Source: Chinchilla lanigera
Lineage: Eukaryota; Chordata; Mammalia; Rodentia; Chinchillidae
Length of the DNA stretch: 64,000 nucleotides
Reading direction: 5' to 3'
Assembly (NCBI RefSeq): GCF_000276665.1
Contig: NW_004955417.1
Coordinates: 22,387,499 to 22,451,498, forward strand
Made by a program: the position numbers and the translations under genes. A model generated the notes under the pieces. It saw nothing but the letters and a program-made list of their open reading frames with translations. It ran no database searches and had not been told where the DNA came from. Positions 1 through 11,735 of this stretch are shown here, piece after piece (within the stretch, counting starts at the first letter, position 1; every line of letters begins with the position of its first letter).

Positions 1-82
1 TGAGCTCAAGGCCAGCCTGAACTGCATAGTGAGACCCTGTCTCAAAAAGACAAAAAATTTAAAAATAAATAAATAAATAAAA
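1..82 (+). repeat. B1-like SINE, 3' part only
   Basis: The window opens inside a B1-type (7SL-derived) SINE: the words AAGGCCAGCCTGAACTGCAT and GAGACCCTGTCTC are followed by an A-rich tail that runs into AAAT repeats. The 5' half lies outside the window. The same 3' sequence recurs in the fuller copies at 22496 and 57595. Confidence 0.85.
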
Positions 83-405
83 TGACACATTAAAAACAAA
101 AATCATACATATTTGTGGAGTAGTATGTGCTATTTCCATGCATGTGTACATTGTGTAAAATTTAAATGGGGTTAAACATACCTATCTGCTCAACAGTCTA
201 TCATTTCTTCATGGTAAAATCTCTGCTGTCTCGTAGTATAAGACCGATATCTGTCATCACCGTCTTGTGCAATAGCACAGGAGCCCCTCTTACCCCTGTC
301 TAACTCTAACTTACCTACACATTGCTCAGACTTTCTGCATTTCTCTCTCCCCACCCCTCTCCCCCGCCTGTGATTCAATTCAGTCACAATCAGTATTGAA
401 TCAAT
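83..405. other. Non-genic stretch, nothing recognised
   Basis: AT-rich DNA with a short pyrimidine-rich part near 340-365. No gene, RNA or repeat that I can name. Confidence 0.5.
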
Positions 406-409
406 CATG

Positions 410-667
410 ATTCAATCCTTCACTTCAATAAGGTCAACTTTTTTAGCGTGCACATGAGTGAGATCATAAGGCATTTGTATTTCTGTGTCTGATCTATTTC
501 CCTTTTCATAATGACCTCCAGCTCCATCCATATTGTTGCTAATAACAGGGTGACATTTGCTTTTACCCCTGAATAGTATTCCCTTGTGTATACTGCCCAC
601 ATTTTCTTTAATATTCATCTTTTAAGACACTTACTTTGATTCCATACCTTGGCCATTGTGAGCAATG
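410..667 (-). mobile_element. L1 LINE fragment, ORF2 end and 3' region, minus strand
   Basis: Read on the minus strand, this is the well-known end of L1 ORF2: the 'tggaatcaa...gatgaat...aaagaaaatgtgg' stretch, the 'aatactattca' word and the 'gatggagctggaggtcattatg' stretch are all recognisable but decayed. It is broken by frameshifts and stops. A piece of L1 in the opposite direction abuts it at about 660, which suggests a 5' inversion during insertion. Confidence 0.8.
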
Positions 668-748
668 TATTGGAGAAAGGACACATTTTTCAATAAATGG
701 TGCTGGAAAAATTAGCCATGTGCAAAATCTAGCTCCTAATGCAGGGTT
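658..748 (+). mobile_element. L1 LINE fragment, plus strand, abutting the minus-strand piece
   Basis: The words GGAGAAAGGACAC and CAATAAATGGTGCTGGAAAA are typical of a more upstream part of L1 ORF2, here on the plus strand. The direction is opposite to the piece at 410-667. Together they look like one L1 insertion with an inverted 5' segment. Confidence 0.7.
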
Positions 749-3344
749 GATGGACTTCTTTCTTCAAATCCAGACAGGGATTCATTTAAGTAAGATCTTA
801 AAGCATTTTAAGGTTGGGGCCCAAATAGAAACATGGGATTGGGGCAGACACAGGAAAAGAAAGTACACTAATACCTCTATCCACAAGCTTAATTTGTTCC
901 GTGATTCTGGGGAAGGTGGCTATGTTCGTGTTTATGTAGAGAACATGGCTGCAGTCATGACTGCCACCGTATGCAGAGTTCATGAATGGAATCAAACTTT
1001 TGCCAAATAGTTCCATTTGCAAACCGAATTGTTCACAAACAGAAGCATTCACGAACCAAGTATTACTGTACATTTTTCTCCCCAGGAAAGATAAGAAAAT
1101 AACTCTTAAAACTAATGTTCAGAACTGCAATGCTAAGTTATTTCTCAGACTTACTGGGAATAGCCTACTACATTTTTTATGCTACTACTTCACAGGACAC
1201 GTGTCACATATAGATACCCTGCCTATTCAAGCACTTCCAGATGTCCATGAGGCATTGTGTATTTCCGAAAACCAGAAGGGATTCTGGATATTTTTGCCTT
1301 AAAGAAATGATAAACGTTTGAGGACATAGATGTGTTTAATGTGACTTAAATAGTACATGGTATATACATAGAGTGAAACATCATATACTGCCCCATAAGT
1401 ATGTACCATTATATGTTGTTAATGTATCAGCCCCAAAATGGGAACAAACAAATAAACCAATAAAAACCTGCACCAGCCTTACTCACTAGAGCCTGCCACA
1501 CTGGCTCCTTTGACCCATGAACAAGGCAAAAGAGAAGGACAGAGGGTTCCTTCCTTGCTGCTGCTCCCCGGGAACACTGCAGGCCCCCAGTGGCTGTTGT
1601 CTTCCTTAGAAATCTCTCCAATCTGGAATGAATTTCAGTTATTTACCAAACATGTGCCACATAAATTTTTCCAAACCATGTTTACTTACATGGGTCTAAA
1701 ATCTTATGGATGGACAAAGCACACATGGCCACAGAAAGAAAGAAAAAATCTTCACTGGAAGCAAGCCCAGTGAATGCAATTTTTCCTACTCCAAGAAGTT
1801 AAGTCCAGGTTTTAACCCTCTGGCATGAGATGTGGCCACACAGCAGAATATATTGAATTACAATATTTTTTTGCCTTTTTTGTCAATGGCATGTAAATAA
1901 ATGATCCAGAGAAGCAAAGCTAATATAAAAGAGATTTACCAATGAGTTCATCGGAGCAGAAAAATTCTATAGTTCCTTATAGATTATATCCCAGATTCAT
2001 TTTTCTATGAGGTAAACGTAATGACAAAAAAGTTATCACTTTTTCTTCCTATTTGACCAGACAAGTGTATGAGTTTCCTAAATATTTCTTTTCAAACACT
2101 TTCTTAAGGAATGGGTAATGGAGAAGCTTCTCTCTCAGGTCATATGATGTGTTTCAACTTGATTCCCCAGCTCATTCAACCTAAAGTTTCTGGGGCTGCA
2201 CTACTAATTCACAGGGCTGGCATGAGAATTAATTAATTAACATTTGCAAGATGTTCATATAAAAAGTGGAGAGAAGAATCAAATCTGGTATAGCAGAGGG
2301 GTCTCCAAAAGGAGACCTTGTGTTACTTTTCTCTTAATTCTAACTAAAACTTCGAGTTTAGCCAGAGCCAACATTCCATCTGGAAATTCTTGGACAAGGG
2401 ATGTCTGATGTTTGCAGCCGAATTTTTAAGTGTGTGGCACGCTGCTGGCATTGTATTTTTGTGAGGGCGTACTTCACGTAGTACCCCAGGGTGGCAGAAT
2501 TTTCTTTATAATATCTTTCATTTCGGGGAATGCTTGTGTTCAAAGGCAAACAATCCAAGGACATCACAACAGCCTGGTACATAAGACAATATGTATGTTC
2601 TTCATCAGGACACCAGTTTATTTTCCATTTTGACTGCCCTTCCTATTTTCCAGATCATCAGTGTCCGAGATGAATTTCTTTTGGCCTTCATTTGGAAGAT
2701 GTCTGCAACCGTAACCTCTAAATCCTTCTCCAGAACCCTCAGGTCTGTACAAGTTATTTCCTGTGCTGCCCAGTTTCATATCATGTCGGTGCTGTTATCC
2801 AGCCCAGCATTATTTCTCAGGCCCATCAATTTCTGGTCCCGAATCATTAAAGCTCCTGTTTCCCCTCTCGGTCTCAGGACTGTGATTCTATCAGGTTCAG
2901 TTTCCTAGAGCAAGTTTCAGCCATCTTTCTTTCCGGACTCCACCACGCCAGGTGCTATGGCCCTGTATCAGCAGAGTGTGATGGCGGAAAGATCTTTATC
3001 GTACACGCTGCTCATGGTACATGCACCGGGCAGAAAGTCTTACGTCACCAAGAAGCACTGCCACATCGAACTGTGCTTTCATCTTTTCACTATGCCCTTA
3101 ACATAGCGCAAAGGAAAGTGCATGGGTCAGCGCCAAATACAGGTTGAGCCCCCAGTGGGCACTTAGGGTAATGAGTCACTCAGAAAATCTTGTTGAGCTC
3201 CTAGCAGGCGGTGAGCGAGTGTCCTAGAAAGAAGATCCAGCAGTGAGAACAGGAGATAAAGGCGCTTCCTACACAGGACTTATATTCTTGCACAGGGAAA
3301 AAAAAAAGAAAAGGTGTTCCAAGAGCCTCAAAGCAGACTACCTA
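749..3344. other. Non-genic stretch, no gene recognised
   Basis: About 2.6 kb of ordinary non-coding DNA. Small open frames on both strands (the longest near 2591-2908) show no known domain and no conserved motif. A short AATT run lies near 2228. The part at about 2650-3200 is somewhat richer in CG but far below CpG-island level. Confidence 0.5.
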
Positions 3345-3347
3345 GGG

Positions 3348-3502
3348 TTTATTTGTTTGTTTGTTTGTGACTGGGTCTTTATGTAGCTCAAACTAGCGTT
3401 AAACTCACTACATATCCCAGGCTGTCCTTCACCTTGCAATCCACCTGCCTCAGCCTCCCAAGTACTGAGACTGCAGATGTGTGCCACCTCACCCAGCAAG
3501 CC
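3348..3502 (-). repeat. B1-like SINE, minus strand
   Basis: On the plus strand the order is a T-rich (TTTG)n tail, then GACTGGGTCTTTATGTAGC, the B1 middle, GCCTCAGCCTCCCAAGTACTG and a head ending near ACCCAGC. This is a full-length but diverged B1 in reverse orientation. The divergence is higher than in the copies at 22496 and 57595, so it is probably older. Confidence 0.85.
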
Positions 3503-4224
3503 AGTTTTAAAAGTTCAAACCAAACAGCCTGCAACTTCTTAATAACAAAAGTTGGGACTCTTTGGTTATTCTTCCCCTAGATAATAGCTGTAAATTCTCT
3601 TTGATGTGAGCTATAGCTCCTCCAGTCTCCCAAAGAAGCATCCAAAAGTGCTTTTATTTCAGCCATGTCCATGTCCCCTTTTGCACAGAAGCTTGGTTTG
3701 AAGTTATTACAGAGGACACCATGACTGAGTCAGATGAAGGCCTGAAAGAGTCTAGAACTTTGCCCCAGAACAGCATGACATTTAGTACATTGTCTCCCTC
3801 TCTCTGTCTCTCTCTCTCTCTCCGTCTCTCTCTGAGTCTTTCAGTGCTTTTCATGCTCTGGTTTTGAGACCATTCCACAAGGGCCTGCCCTGGCACACTG
3901 TCACTTAATGGTGACTTGGGTTCCTAGGCAACACCCCATCAACCGTTTGGCTGCAGTGAAGATTGCCTTTGTCAAACACACTACCTTCCTCTGCCGACTC
4001 ACTCTATCAAAACAAAAAGAAATGGAGTCTGAGAGGATTTGTGGGGACTTCAGACGGTGACCGAAGTCTCCATGTCCCTTCTTCCTATAACTTTGCAAGC
4101 AAATGACCCAACTAGCACAGACCCCGGGTGTGACACCTCCTTGTTAACCTTCCGCATACACACGTTCTGATGCTCCCCACTGACCAAGAGCTCCCAGGAG
4201 AGTTAAGATCCTCAACTCTTGCAG
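3503..4224. other. Non-genic stretch with a (CT)n microsatellite
   Basis: A CT-rich simple repeat lies at about 3793-3838, interrupted by single G bases. The rest is not recognised. Open frames on the minus strand at 3654-3896 and 3901-4098 have no recognisable domain; the first reads through the CT repeat. Confidence 0.6.
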
Positions 4225-4297
4225 CCTCTGATCGCTGGCCTACTGCATCCTACTTCTGATCTGTGGTCAGATGCGTTATCCATGGCGCCACTGGCCT
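4225..4297 (-). pseudogene. tRNA-Arg-like pseudogene, 5' half preserved
   Basis: The minus strand starting at 4297 gives about 45 bases that match, with about five differences, the 5' part of mammalian tRNA-Arg(ACG) as I know it. This includes the A box TGGCGCCATGG, the D arm with GGATAACGC, and the anticodon stem TCTGA/TCAGA. The loop reads CCACAGA, so the anticodon would be ACA rather than ACG. The T arm, the B box (GGTTCGA) and the pairing 3' acceptor strand are not visible. It cannot be a functional tRNA gene. It may be a decayed retropseudogene or an inserted 5' tRNA half; the end at 4225 is where a full tRNA would stop. Confidence 0.65.
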
Positions 4298-5565
4298 GAG
4301 CCTTGCATCCAATTTTAAGGGAAAACTTTATCCTTTTTATTCTTCTTTTTAATTTCCATGGACTGATGTGTTTAGCCGAGGTTGCATTTTTTCGTATGAA
4401 ATATGGATTCTTAATACTATGGAAAGCCACGCTGGCATATTTTGGGATTAATTTCCTAGTAACAATGGATTTAATACAAAACATACTTCTATTGTAACAA
4501 AGAAAAAAGCCAAAGGGAGCAATATGCATTTTGCAGATTCTGCCAAATAAGGCAATGTTTGTTTATGCTTTGGAGAAAATAAATTAATGTGTTTTGTTTA
4601 CATTTGCATGCATCTTTCTAGAACACATGTATACACAAAACACAGTTGTTGTGTTATTATTAATATTTTTATGGGGCCTTTTGCTGTCAGTCCATATGGC
4701 TCATCCTAAATGGTTTTACCTTTGTACCCTCAGAGTGAGTTTCATAACCCTTTTCTAACCTCTCATGACCTATTTCATCTAAGAAAGAACCCTAGAAAAC
4801 AATGGCTTCTTGGCTCTGCCATTAGATTTCATGGAGATTTATCCGTACACAAGTATATGCCTCCTGTGATCTATGTACACACAGGCCCACACACCCTGTG
4901 CTAAGCTTTACATTAACTGCACCGAATGAAATATCAGTGAATTTTTTCTAAAAATGTTAAACTATGTAAGTAACTACTTTGAAAGTTTGGAAAATCTAAA
5001 TTTCCAGGCAAAATACTCATCCTCTTAAATAATTTTGTCTAAAGTGTATATTCGGTCTTGAGTTTTATTTAGAAAGGTTGTCTTGAACTTTAGAGTATAC
5101 GAAATCCCTCTCTGAAAATCTTTCCCCTTAAGACAGCCCTGACACTGAGAAGTCACATTTTTGGCCCAATTATTTCTTATTGTTTCTTTGTTGTTACTGC
5201 TTATCCTATGTAGTTCAAAATCGATCAAAAGCACATGAACCAAATATAGCAACTGGTTATTACTTACGTCTTTAAAAGCCTATTCAGCATCTCTGTTCTT
5301 TCATCCCTGTGTTCCTGTTCTCTTTCTATTCTTCTACTTCATTGTTTTTATGTATACATCTATAAATATTTATAGATCCAAGTGTAATGTATATATATAT
5401 TCTGTGGATGTTTGTGTGTACACATAAAAATACACTTATTGCCAGATCTATCCACCGACAGGGTCATGAAACACAATACCTCAGTAGCAATGATCACACC
5501 CAACACCCAGATCTTGTCTTCTAAACACCTTTCTTTGCTAAAAGGGAAAGAAGGATATTACTACT

Positions 5566-5600
<35 letters not shown>

Positions 5601-6410
5601 AGACAGGATCTTGGATGAATGACTGATTTCAGAGGGAGGAATGGTAATGTGAAAAAGAAACCTGAAACAGTAACAAAAATAAGGAAATGCTTATAAAACA
5701 ATAAAAAGATGCAAGAAAGGCACAGGAAGGACCTCCCTTTGGACATTTTGGGAAGAGCTTGGGTGTCTACATTAATACTGATAAAATGAAATACAACTAA
5801 TTAAATTAAGCTGGAATAGATGAATCCATCCTGATAGAAGTGTGGGAAAAAGAAAACTTCAACCTTAAAATGAAATACCAACTAATAAGCATGCAAGAGA
5901 TGCTAGAATACTATAAAGCTGTTCTCCTGGACAATTACATCAGGCAGGAATTTTCAATGGATGACCAGACTTCAAATTCTCACTTTCAACTATTTCCAGC
6001 TACTTCTTCAGGCATCTGAATACCTAATCCTGGGTAGGATCACTGAGAGCATTAGATGCATCTCAGGTTTGATTCGTGCACAGGCAGACCAGGCCCAAGT
6101 GGGCTTTGGGTAATAGTGACTCGTACTGCCTTTAACTACATCATCACTTCTCTGTGATGACAGGCACGACGGCCTGCTTCAAGCATTCTGTAACATACAC
6201 ATACATGGAAAGATCATGTTCCACCCCATAGTATATATAATTTCTATTTGTCAATTAAAGATAAAAAGTTTTTAAAAGTTGTAGAGTAGAGAGAAGCGCT
6301 GACTATCCAGCAGTCGGCTTTGGGCAAAAGCAGAGAACATGCAGAACATGTGTTCCACTCCATCCTCCTTGTTATCGCAGCTGGCATGCATGTCATACTT
6401 GCTCTGTGCC
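4298..6410. other. Non-genic stretch with a (GT)n microsatellite
   Basis: AT-rich DNA without a gene that I recognise. A (GT)n run of about 26 bases lies at 5571-5597, and a TA-rich patch lies at about 5385-5400. The minus-strand open frame at 5564-5746 is a reading through the GT repeat and is not a gene. Confidence 0.6.
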
Positions 6411-6414
6411 TGTA

Positions 6415-6560
6415 ACATTGCGATTTATTTTCACCACAACTCAGATGGTGCCAGCTATCATCTCCCCAGCTGAGATGTTAAATAACTTGTCTAAAGTCAG
6501 GGCTCAATTTCTGACCTAAACAGCCTGACTCCAAAGTTGGCCCTTGCAGTATAGTACATC
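6415..6560 (-). repeat. MIR SINE fragment, minus strand
   Basis: Ancient mammalian MIR in reverse: the order 'cagatg...gagatgttaaataacttgtctaaagtca' and then 'cctgactccaaag' follows the MIR core read backwards. It is strongly diverged. Confidence 0.6.
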
Positions 6561-7038
6561 CCTGAAGGGTTCCATCTAGTATTATCTTTCAAAATGCAAA
6601 AACAAATTTATATGTCTGCGTCTTAGCGCTCATCTTAATTTTCTGGCTATAAAAGTTTGGGGCCACAGTGATCATTTTTAAGCTGTGAGACCAGCAGTGA
6701 TTTTCCATCAGATGGTAACCCTTAATGACATAAACAGAAGGCTCTCTTTGCCTGTGGCGTATCAGTGTCCTTTAAGTGCTGCGCAGATGGCCTTTACATT
6801 ACACCCGAGGGCACCAGTCCTAGTATCTGGAAGCACATTCCAGTCTTGCAAAAGCAGACTTGGGTCCCCACTATTCACACCTGAGTGTGCACTTTATTAA
6901 GCAAGATGCCAGATACAAAACATAAAAAGTAAAAAGTGGGAGCTATGTGCTGCTGAGACTGAAGGAACGCATTTGCCTTATTTAGTGACACTCAGCCAAT
7001 GCTTGTGCCCCTGCCATTAACTATCGACCTCCAATAAG
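6561..7038. other. Non-genic stretch, nothing recognised
   Basis: No gene or nameable repeat. A 71-codon open frame at 6685-6900 has no recognisable motif. Confidence 0.5.
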
Positions 7039-7039
7039 T

Positions 7040-7195
7040 TCTCCTACCACTCAGCCTCAGCTTCCGTCTCTGCCTAAATTGGAGATAATAACAGGACTAT
7101 GGAGAGGATCAAATAAATATACACATAAGTGGTGCTTAGAACAGTGCTTGTCATAAAATAGTCAATAGACATTAGCTGTCACTGTTATTATCTAT
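7040..7195 (+). repeat. MIR SINE fragment, plus strand
   Basis: It shows the MIR series: 'cctcagcttccgtctctgcctaaattggagataataacag', then 'gaggatcaaataaatatac', then 'gcttagaacagtgcttgtcat', then 'agtcaatagacatta'. This is the core and 3' half of MIR in the forward direction. Confidence 0.75.
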
Positions 7196-7199
7196 GGCG

Positions 7200-7990
7200 T
7201 GACCCTAAGGGCCTGAGAAAGTTAATCAATGTGTTCCTCAGCAAGTGCCCAGTTTACTTCTACTGCACTCACTCCTAATGCACATGCATCTGCGCAAAGG
7301 TGCACATCATCCAGTCTTAATCTGACCAAGCATCGTTGTCACAACTATTGGGCAAAACCAGGATTAACAGAGCTACTCTCACATGTCCCATGTCTCTCGG
7401 GAGCATCCCATCCTCTGCCACATCTCACAAGGGATTATGGGGAGCTCTGTAAATTATAGGAAATTCCCTTTCACCCCTGAATGCAAGTGGTTTCTTCATT
7501 CTTCATATTTCAGGCTTTGGCTGAGAACTTTGCATCAATTACTTTTTTTTTCTTTTTTTTTTTTCACAAAAAGCCTTCACTGATGTCTAATTACAGACTT
7601 CTTTATCTGTAATTTTAGGGTTTAAAGAAACTTTAAAATGCGATATTTGTCACTTTATATTCATCATAATGTCATGGCTTTTTAATGTCATGGTTTGATT
7701 TTAAAATTTTTTTGAGAAAAAATTTCTTTCGTAATAAAATCTAACCTAATTTCATTCAAGTTACCTTACCCAGTCTGTGCAGTTTTTTCCCACTGAACCT
7801 CTTGCTTTCACTGCGTATCTCTTTTTATTCAATTCAGATAATTTCTCCAGCTATAGAGAACTTGAAATATTTCTCACATAAGGCTTGTTACATTGTACTT
7901 CACTGATTTCAGGGAAATTACAGCTATTTTATTTAACAAAACCCCTATCTCTTAATACTTATGAGTTTAAATTTTCCCTCTTGCTGTGTA
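7200..7990. other. Non-genic stretch with a T-rich run
   Basis: A T-rich run, broken by a single C, lies at about 7542-7564. No gene recognised; open frames at 7229-7459 and 7383-7583 overlap in different frames and have no known domain. Confidence 0.5.
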
Positions 7991-8122
7991 ACTCATTACT
8001 TTTTTTTGTTTGTTTGTTTGTTTTTTTTGGTTTTTCTCCGGTACCGGGAACCGAACTCATGACTTTGCGCTTGCCAGGCAGGCGCTTTGCCACTGAGCTA
8101 AATCCCCAGCCCCACTCATTAC
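7991..8122 (-). repeat. ID-like SINE, minus strand, with 9-bp target-site duplication
   Basis: The tRNA-derived ID element occupies about 8000-8113 in reverse. It has a T-rich tail, the CTCCGGTACCGGGAACCG part (B box side), TGCCAGGCAGGCGC, and the GCTAAATCCCCAGCCCC head. The 9-mer ACTCATTAC lies on both sides (7991-7999 and 8114-8122), which marks an L1-driven insertion. It is close to the copies at 29121 and 37708, so this family was active fairly recently. Confidence 0.92.
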
Positions 8123-8269
8123 ATTTCTTAATCTAACCTTCTCAGTTTAAAACTTCAAAAGCAACGCATGCTTTTTGGAAAAGAAAAAGGAGGGAAGAAA
8201 ATCACGAGGGCACCCGTACTAAGTGTGTACATGTGTCCCGCATTCTGCAGCGGTATGACCACCCTGCCT

Positions 8270-8397
8270 GTGTAACCGAGTTTAATCCTCACTCAGAACT
8301 TGTGAGGCTGATAGCTACAATGTCAACGGCCCAAAGTTATCTCACCACTTTCTAGTAAATCTAGGATCCAAGTCCATATCTGTCAACTTCAAAGCAA
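8270..8397 (-). repeat. MIR SINE fragment, minus strand
   Basis: It follows the MIR reverse order: 'aatcctcactcagaacttgtgaggc', then 'ggcccaaagttatctcacc', then 'ctagtaaatctaggatccaagtcc'. Diverged and without clear ends. Confidence 0.6.
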
Positions 8398-9049
8398 ACA
8401 GGTAACTATTGCATTCTTCAATCTTTCCTACAAAGAGACACTAAATCAGTCCCTTTTCTATTATGACATTTCCATAATGGCATAAATATGATGATAATGA
8501 TGAAAATAATGATGACAACATTCCTCTACCTACTAAGAAAAGACCATTGTGAAGGATAAGTAGCAGGCAGTGGGCAAGGGTGGAGTCCTGGGGGCCACAC
8601 AGGCCTTCTAAGGAGGTGGGCTTTACCCTGCAGGTAGTGGAGACTCTTAGAGACGTCTCTGATATGAAGCCCTGAGAAGGCTGATTACGGCAGCACAATC
8701 TGGAAGCAAGCTGGCAGAGAAGGGATCTGCATTCACCTAAGCAATAGGTGACAACGTTCTCATGGAGGCAGACCCAGTGGTGATAAAGCCAAGTCATTCC
8801 CTGTGCAGGATTGAAATCAGCAAAATGTAATGATACAGATTCCTAACATTTTTATTATTTTTTATTCTCTTTAAAATAAAAAAATTAAACTGCAATAAAA
8901 TGTAATAATACATTAGAGTAGAAGAGAAGGAACACCAGTGCTTCATGAATGAGTTGAGGGACAAGGGAATCTTGGGAGATGGGGATGTCAGCAGCTCACT
9001 CATGTGGGACAAGCTAAGAGGTAGGTGTGGTAGGGGACACAGCCACTCC
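8398..9049. other. Non-genic stretch, nothing recognised
   Basis: It contains an ATGATGATAA-rich patch near 8485-8520 and an AT-rich patch near 8850-8915. A minus-strand open frame of 118 codons (8441-8797) has no domain that I recognise, and I treat it as chance. Confidence 0.5.
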
Positions 9050-9400
9050 TGCCCTCTCACCTTGGTTCATTCACTGCCTTTCACAGTCCATTCTCTAAAC
9101 TTCCCCTTCCTGAAATGCTGCCCGGCTCAACTGCCACCTTCCACAAAAGCATGGCTCTGGAGTGTAGGGGAGAAGTGATACTCTTCCCCTCTGAACTCCC
9201 AGTGAATTCGATGACTTTGCTTAGGTGGAAAGAAGCATCCCATTTTACCTCCTATGAAAATTGCCTGTGAACCCTCTGTTAGACTGTAAAATCCCCCAGG
9301 ACTAAAACCACGTCTGTTCTTTGTCTCTCTATATTCTCAAGAGAACTAAGCCATTGATATATGTGACATATCTACAATCTGAATAATTTTAAATAGGTGA
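9050..9400 (+). repeat. L2 LINE 3' fragment, probable
   Basis: The order 'ctcaccttggttcattcactgcc', 'cttcctgaaatgctgcccggctcaactgccacc' and 'gttagactgtaaaatcccccaggactaaaaccacgtctg' follows the 3' region of L2, which ends with a 'gcacat' and 'gaat' motif. It is old and has small gaps. Confidence 0.55.
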
Positions 9401-10514
9401 AATAAAGTGTGGTACTAGCCATTTGGGGGGACTTAGCATCTGTCACCCCATTGGAAGCACCCTGAAAGCAGGTACTGTGATGTACAGTCTTATATGCTAC
9501 TGTCATAGGAGCCTTATTCCATTTCCTGCTTATCTTAATGCTAATTAGTGTCTCATTAATATCTGTAAAAAGACCTTGATAGAGATGCCATCTCTTCCAC
9601 TTTTGTCTTTACCCAATCCGTCTACGGTATTTATCTTTTAAGGATGGCATCTTAGCAGTGAACACGATCCTAGCAGATTTTGTTTATCTAAATTAGTCCT
9701 AACCTCCTTCACTCAGAAACACAGTTATCTTCGTGCCAACCTCCCATAGTCCTTGCATTTGTATAAAGACATGTTAGTACTTTTGTGGCTTTTTTTAATC
9801 TATCTTGCATCATATGCGATAGAAAATCATATCCTCTGCCTAATTTTTTGAAAAGCCACTAACCTGCCAGTGTTGGCAGAGCACACTAAGAACTAGAGTG
9901 TGGTGACAGAAAGGCACCAAGCAGCAGACAAAGCTTAAGGTTTGCGAAGTAGTGGTGCTCTACAGCCTGTTGTATTGGGTGTGAAATTAGATCCTATCAG
10001 TGTCACACTCACCCCGGAGCGAATGTCCCTTCGTGACAACTGTGTGCAGTGCTTCAAGCCAAATGATAGAATATGATTTCCAGCAATTATATTTTTGGAG
10101 CAGAATCTCTCCAAAAGTATCAGCATATTATTGATTGGCCTGTAGCTAATCCCAAAGTACCTCTGGTAACAAGTGGCCACCACCAGCTTCAAAAACAGAT
10201 GCTGCAGGGTAATTTGAAGCAAAACAAGCACTAGCTAGGGTGACAGCAGAAACCTTTCCAAGGCTGAGCATAACACAATGTTACATGGAGATGCTACATC
10301 TGAAAACTGGGAGAGACCTGTCACATCCTCCCTCTCTCTCTTCTCAGCCTCGTTTGTCTACCCACAACCTTTTATTGACCATGTATCAACTCTGTGCTAG
10401 AAACTGTTTAAAACTGAAAATGCAGTGGTAACCAAGACAAGAAAGTTTGAAGCCAAAGGACAAAAGGAGTCTAACGCAGATCGCAAAGTCACCAGATTTT
10501 AGGGCATTGGAGAC
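9401..10514. other. Non-genic stretch, nothing recognised
   Basis: No gene or nameable repeat. The minus-strand open frame of 98 codons at 9935-10231 shows no known domain. Confidence 0.5.
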
Positions 10515-10834
10515 TGCATGCCTAGTGCTCCCAAAATTCATATGTTGAAGCCTAGTCATCATTGTGAGGGTGTTAGGAGGTTGTGTCTTTCAGGTGTGAT
10601 TAGCTCAGGAAAGCAGAGCCTTACGATGGGATCATTCCCCTTCTAAATAAAGCTCCAGAGGAACCAGGTAGAGACACACCACAAAGGTCATCCGTGAAAA
10701 CTGACTTTCATCAGACGCAAAATCTATTGACAACTCCATCCTCTATGACCCAGCCTTAAGAGCCATAAGAAATAAATTCTTTTTATTTATAAGCTAACAA
10801 GTTAATAGCATTTTCTTAACCCAGGACTAAGACA
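10515..10834 (+). mobile_element. MaLR LTR (MLT1/MST type), solo, plus strand
   Basis: The start 'cccaaaattcatatgttgaagcctag' and the end 'gactaagaca' are typical of mammalian MaLR (non-autonomous ERVL) LTRs. Between them is the 'gattagctcaggaaagcagagcc' part and an A-rich poly(A) region near 10770. No internal retroviral sequence is attached, so it is a solo LTR. Confidence 0.75.
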
Positions 10835-11091
10835 CAGGAGAAGTCTAGAAAATTTTCATGATCACCAGCTGATTTTTACACAGTACCAAGTATCATCCAG
10901 CTTAAATATTCCTTAGATTTACATCTCTCTATATATGTAAGGAAAGATCATCAAAGATGGGGTAGTGCTGTTTCAGGAAAAGTAGCAAACAGAGCTACAA
11001 ACAGGAAGAACACCTATGTCTATGGCTTTTAGCCAAAAATGTGCTTTTGGGTTGGAGACCACCAGGATTTGGAACATTTAAGATGCTGGAA

Positions 11092-11217
11092 CTCCTGGTA
11101 AGATTTTTTTTTTTCTGGTTTTGTTTTTTTCTGGTATCAGGAATTGAACTCATGACCTTGCGTTTGCCAGGCAGGCACTGTGCCGCTGAGCTAAATCCCT
11201 AGCCCCTCCTGGTAAGA
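11092..11217 (-). repeat. ID-like SINE, minus strand, with 12-bp target-site duplication
   Basis: The ID body lies at about 11104-11205, in reverse. It has a T-rich tail, CTGGTATCAGGAATTGAAC, CTTGCGTTTGCCAGGCAGGC and a GCTAAATCCCTAGCCCC head. The word CTCCTGGTAAGA occurs at 11092-11103 and again at 11206-11217. Several differences from the copy at 37708, for example the lost CCGGTACCGG palindrome, suggest that it is the oldest of the four clear ID insertions. Confidence 0.9.
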
Positions 11218-11640
11218 CTTTTACTGGGGGTAGATCTCTTTCAACAAGCACTTCAAAAAAAAAGCAGCTAGAACTTTGATTAGGCAGGGGCTCAGTAAAT
11301 ACAATGGGGAGAAACGTTTGGAAAAAAGAGATCTACATGGGCAATGTGCGTGCTCACAAACATCAGCTGTAAAATCTTTATAAGTACTTTAAGATCATAT
11401 TTCTCAGGAAAAAAGCTCCAAAATATGTCAATAGTTATTGAAAGAAAAAAACTACAGGAATGTTCTTTCAGACCAAGTCAAGTAGCTGTCATTATTACAA
11501 GACTTTTAGAGTCCATTTGCATTACAAACTTCTGATAGAAAGGTATAAAGATCCAGTGTATCCCCTCATGGAATTTTTCTTCTTTTTCCTTAGATTCTAA
11601 AAAGACTATTTTTTGAAAACTGATATAAAGCAATCTCTGT
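11218..11640. other. Non-genic stretch, nothing recognised
   Basis: AT-rich DNA. No gene or repeat recognised. Confidence 0.5.
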
Positions 11641-11644
11641 ATTT

Positions 11645-11735
11645 TAAAAGCTGCATTTTAGGGAGGTTAATTAATGCATTCAAAGCCACCAGCCAGCTGC
11701 TCCAGTCCTGACCTAGTACTTTTCCCAGTTCTTCA
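11645..11735 (-). repeat. MIR SINE fragment, minus strand
   Basis: Short reverse MIR core: 'gcattttagggaggttaattaatgc', then 'caaagccaccagccagctgc', then 'ccagtcctgacc'. Confidence 0.5.
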
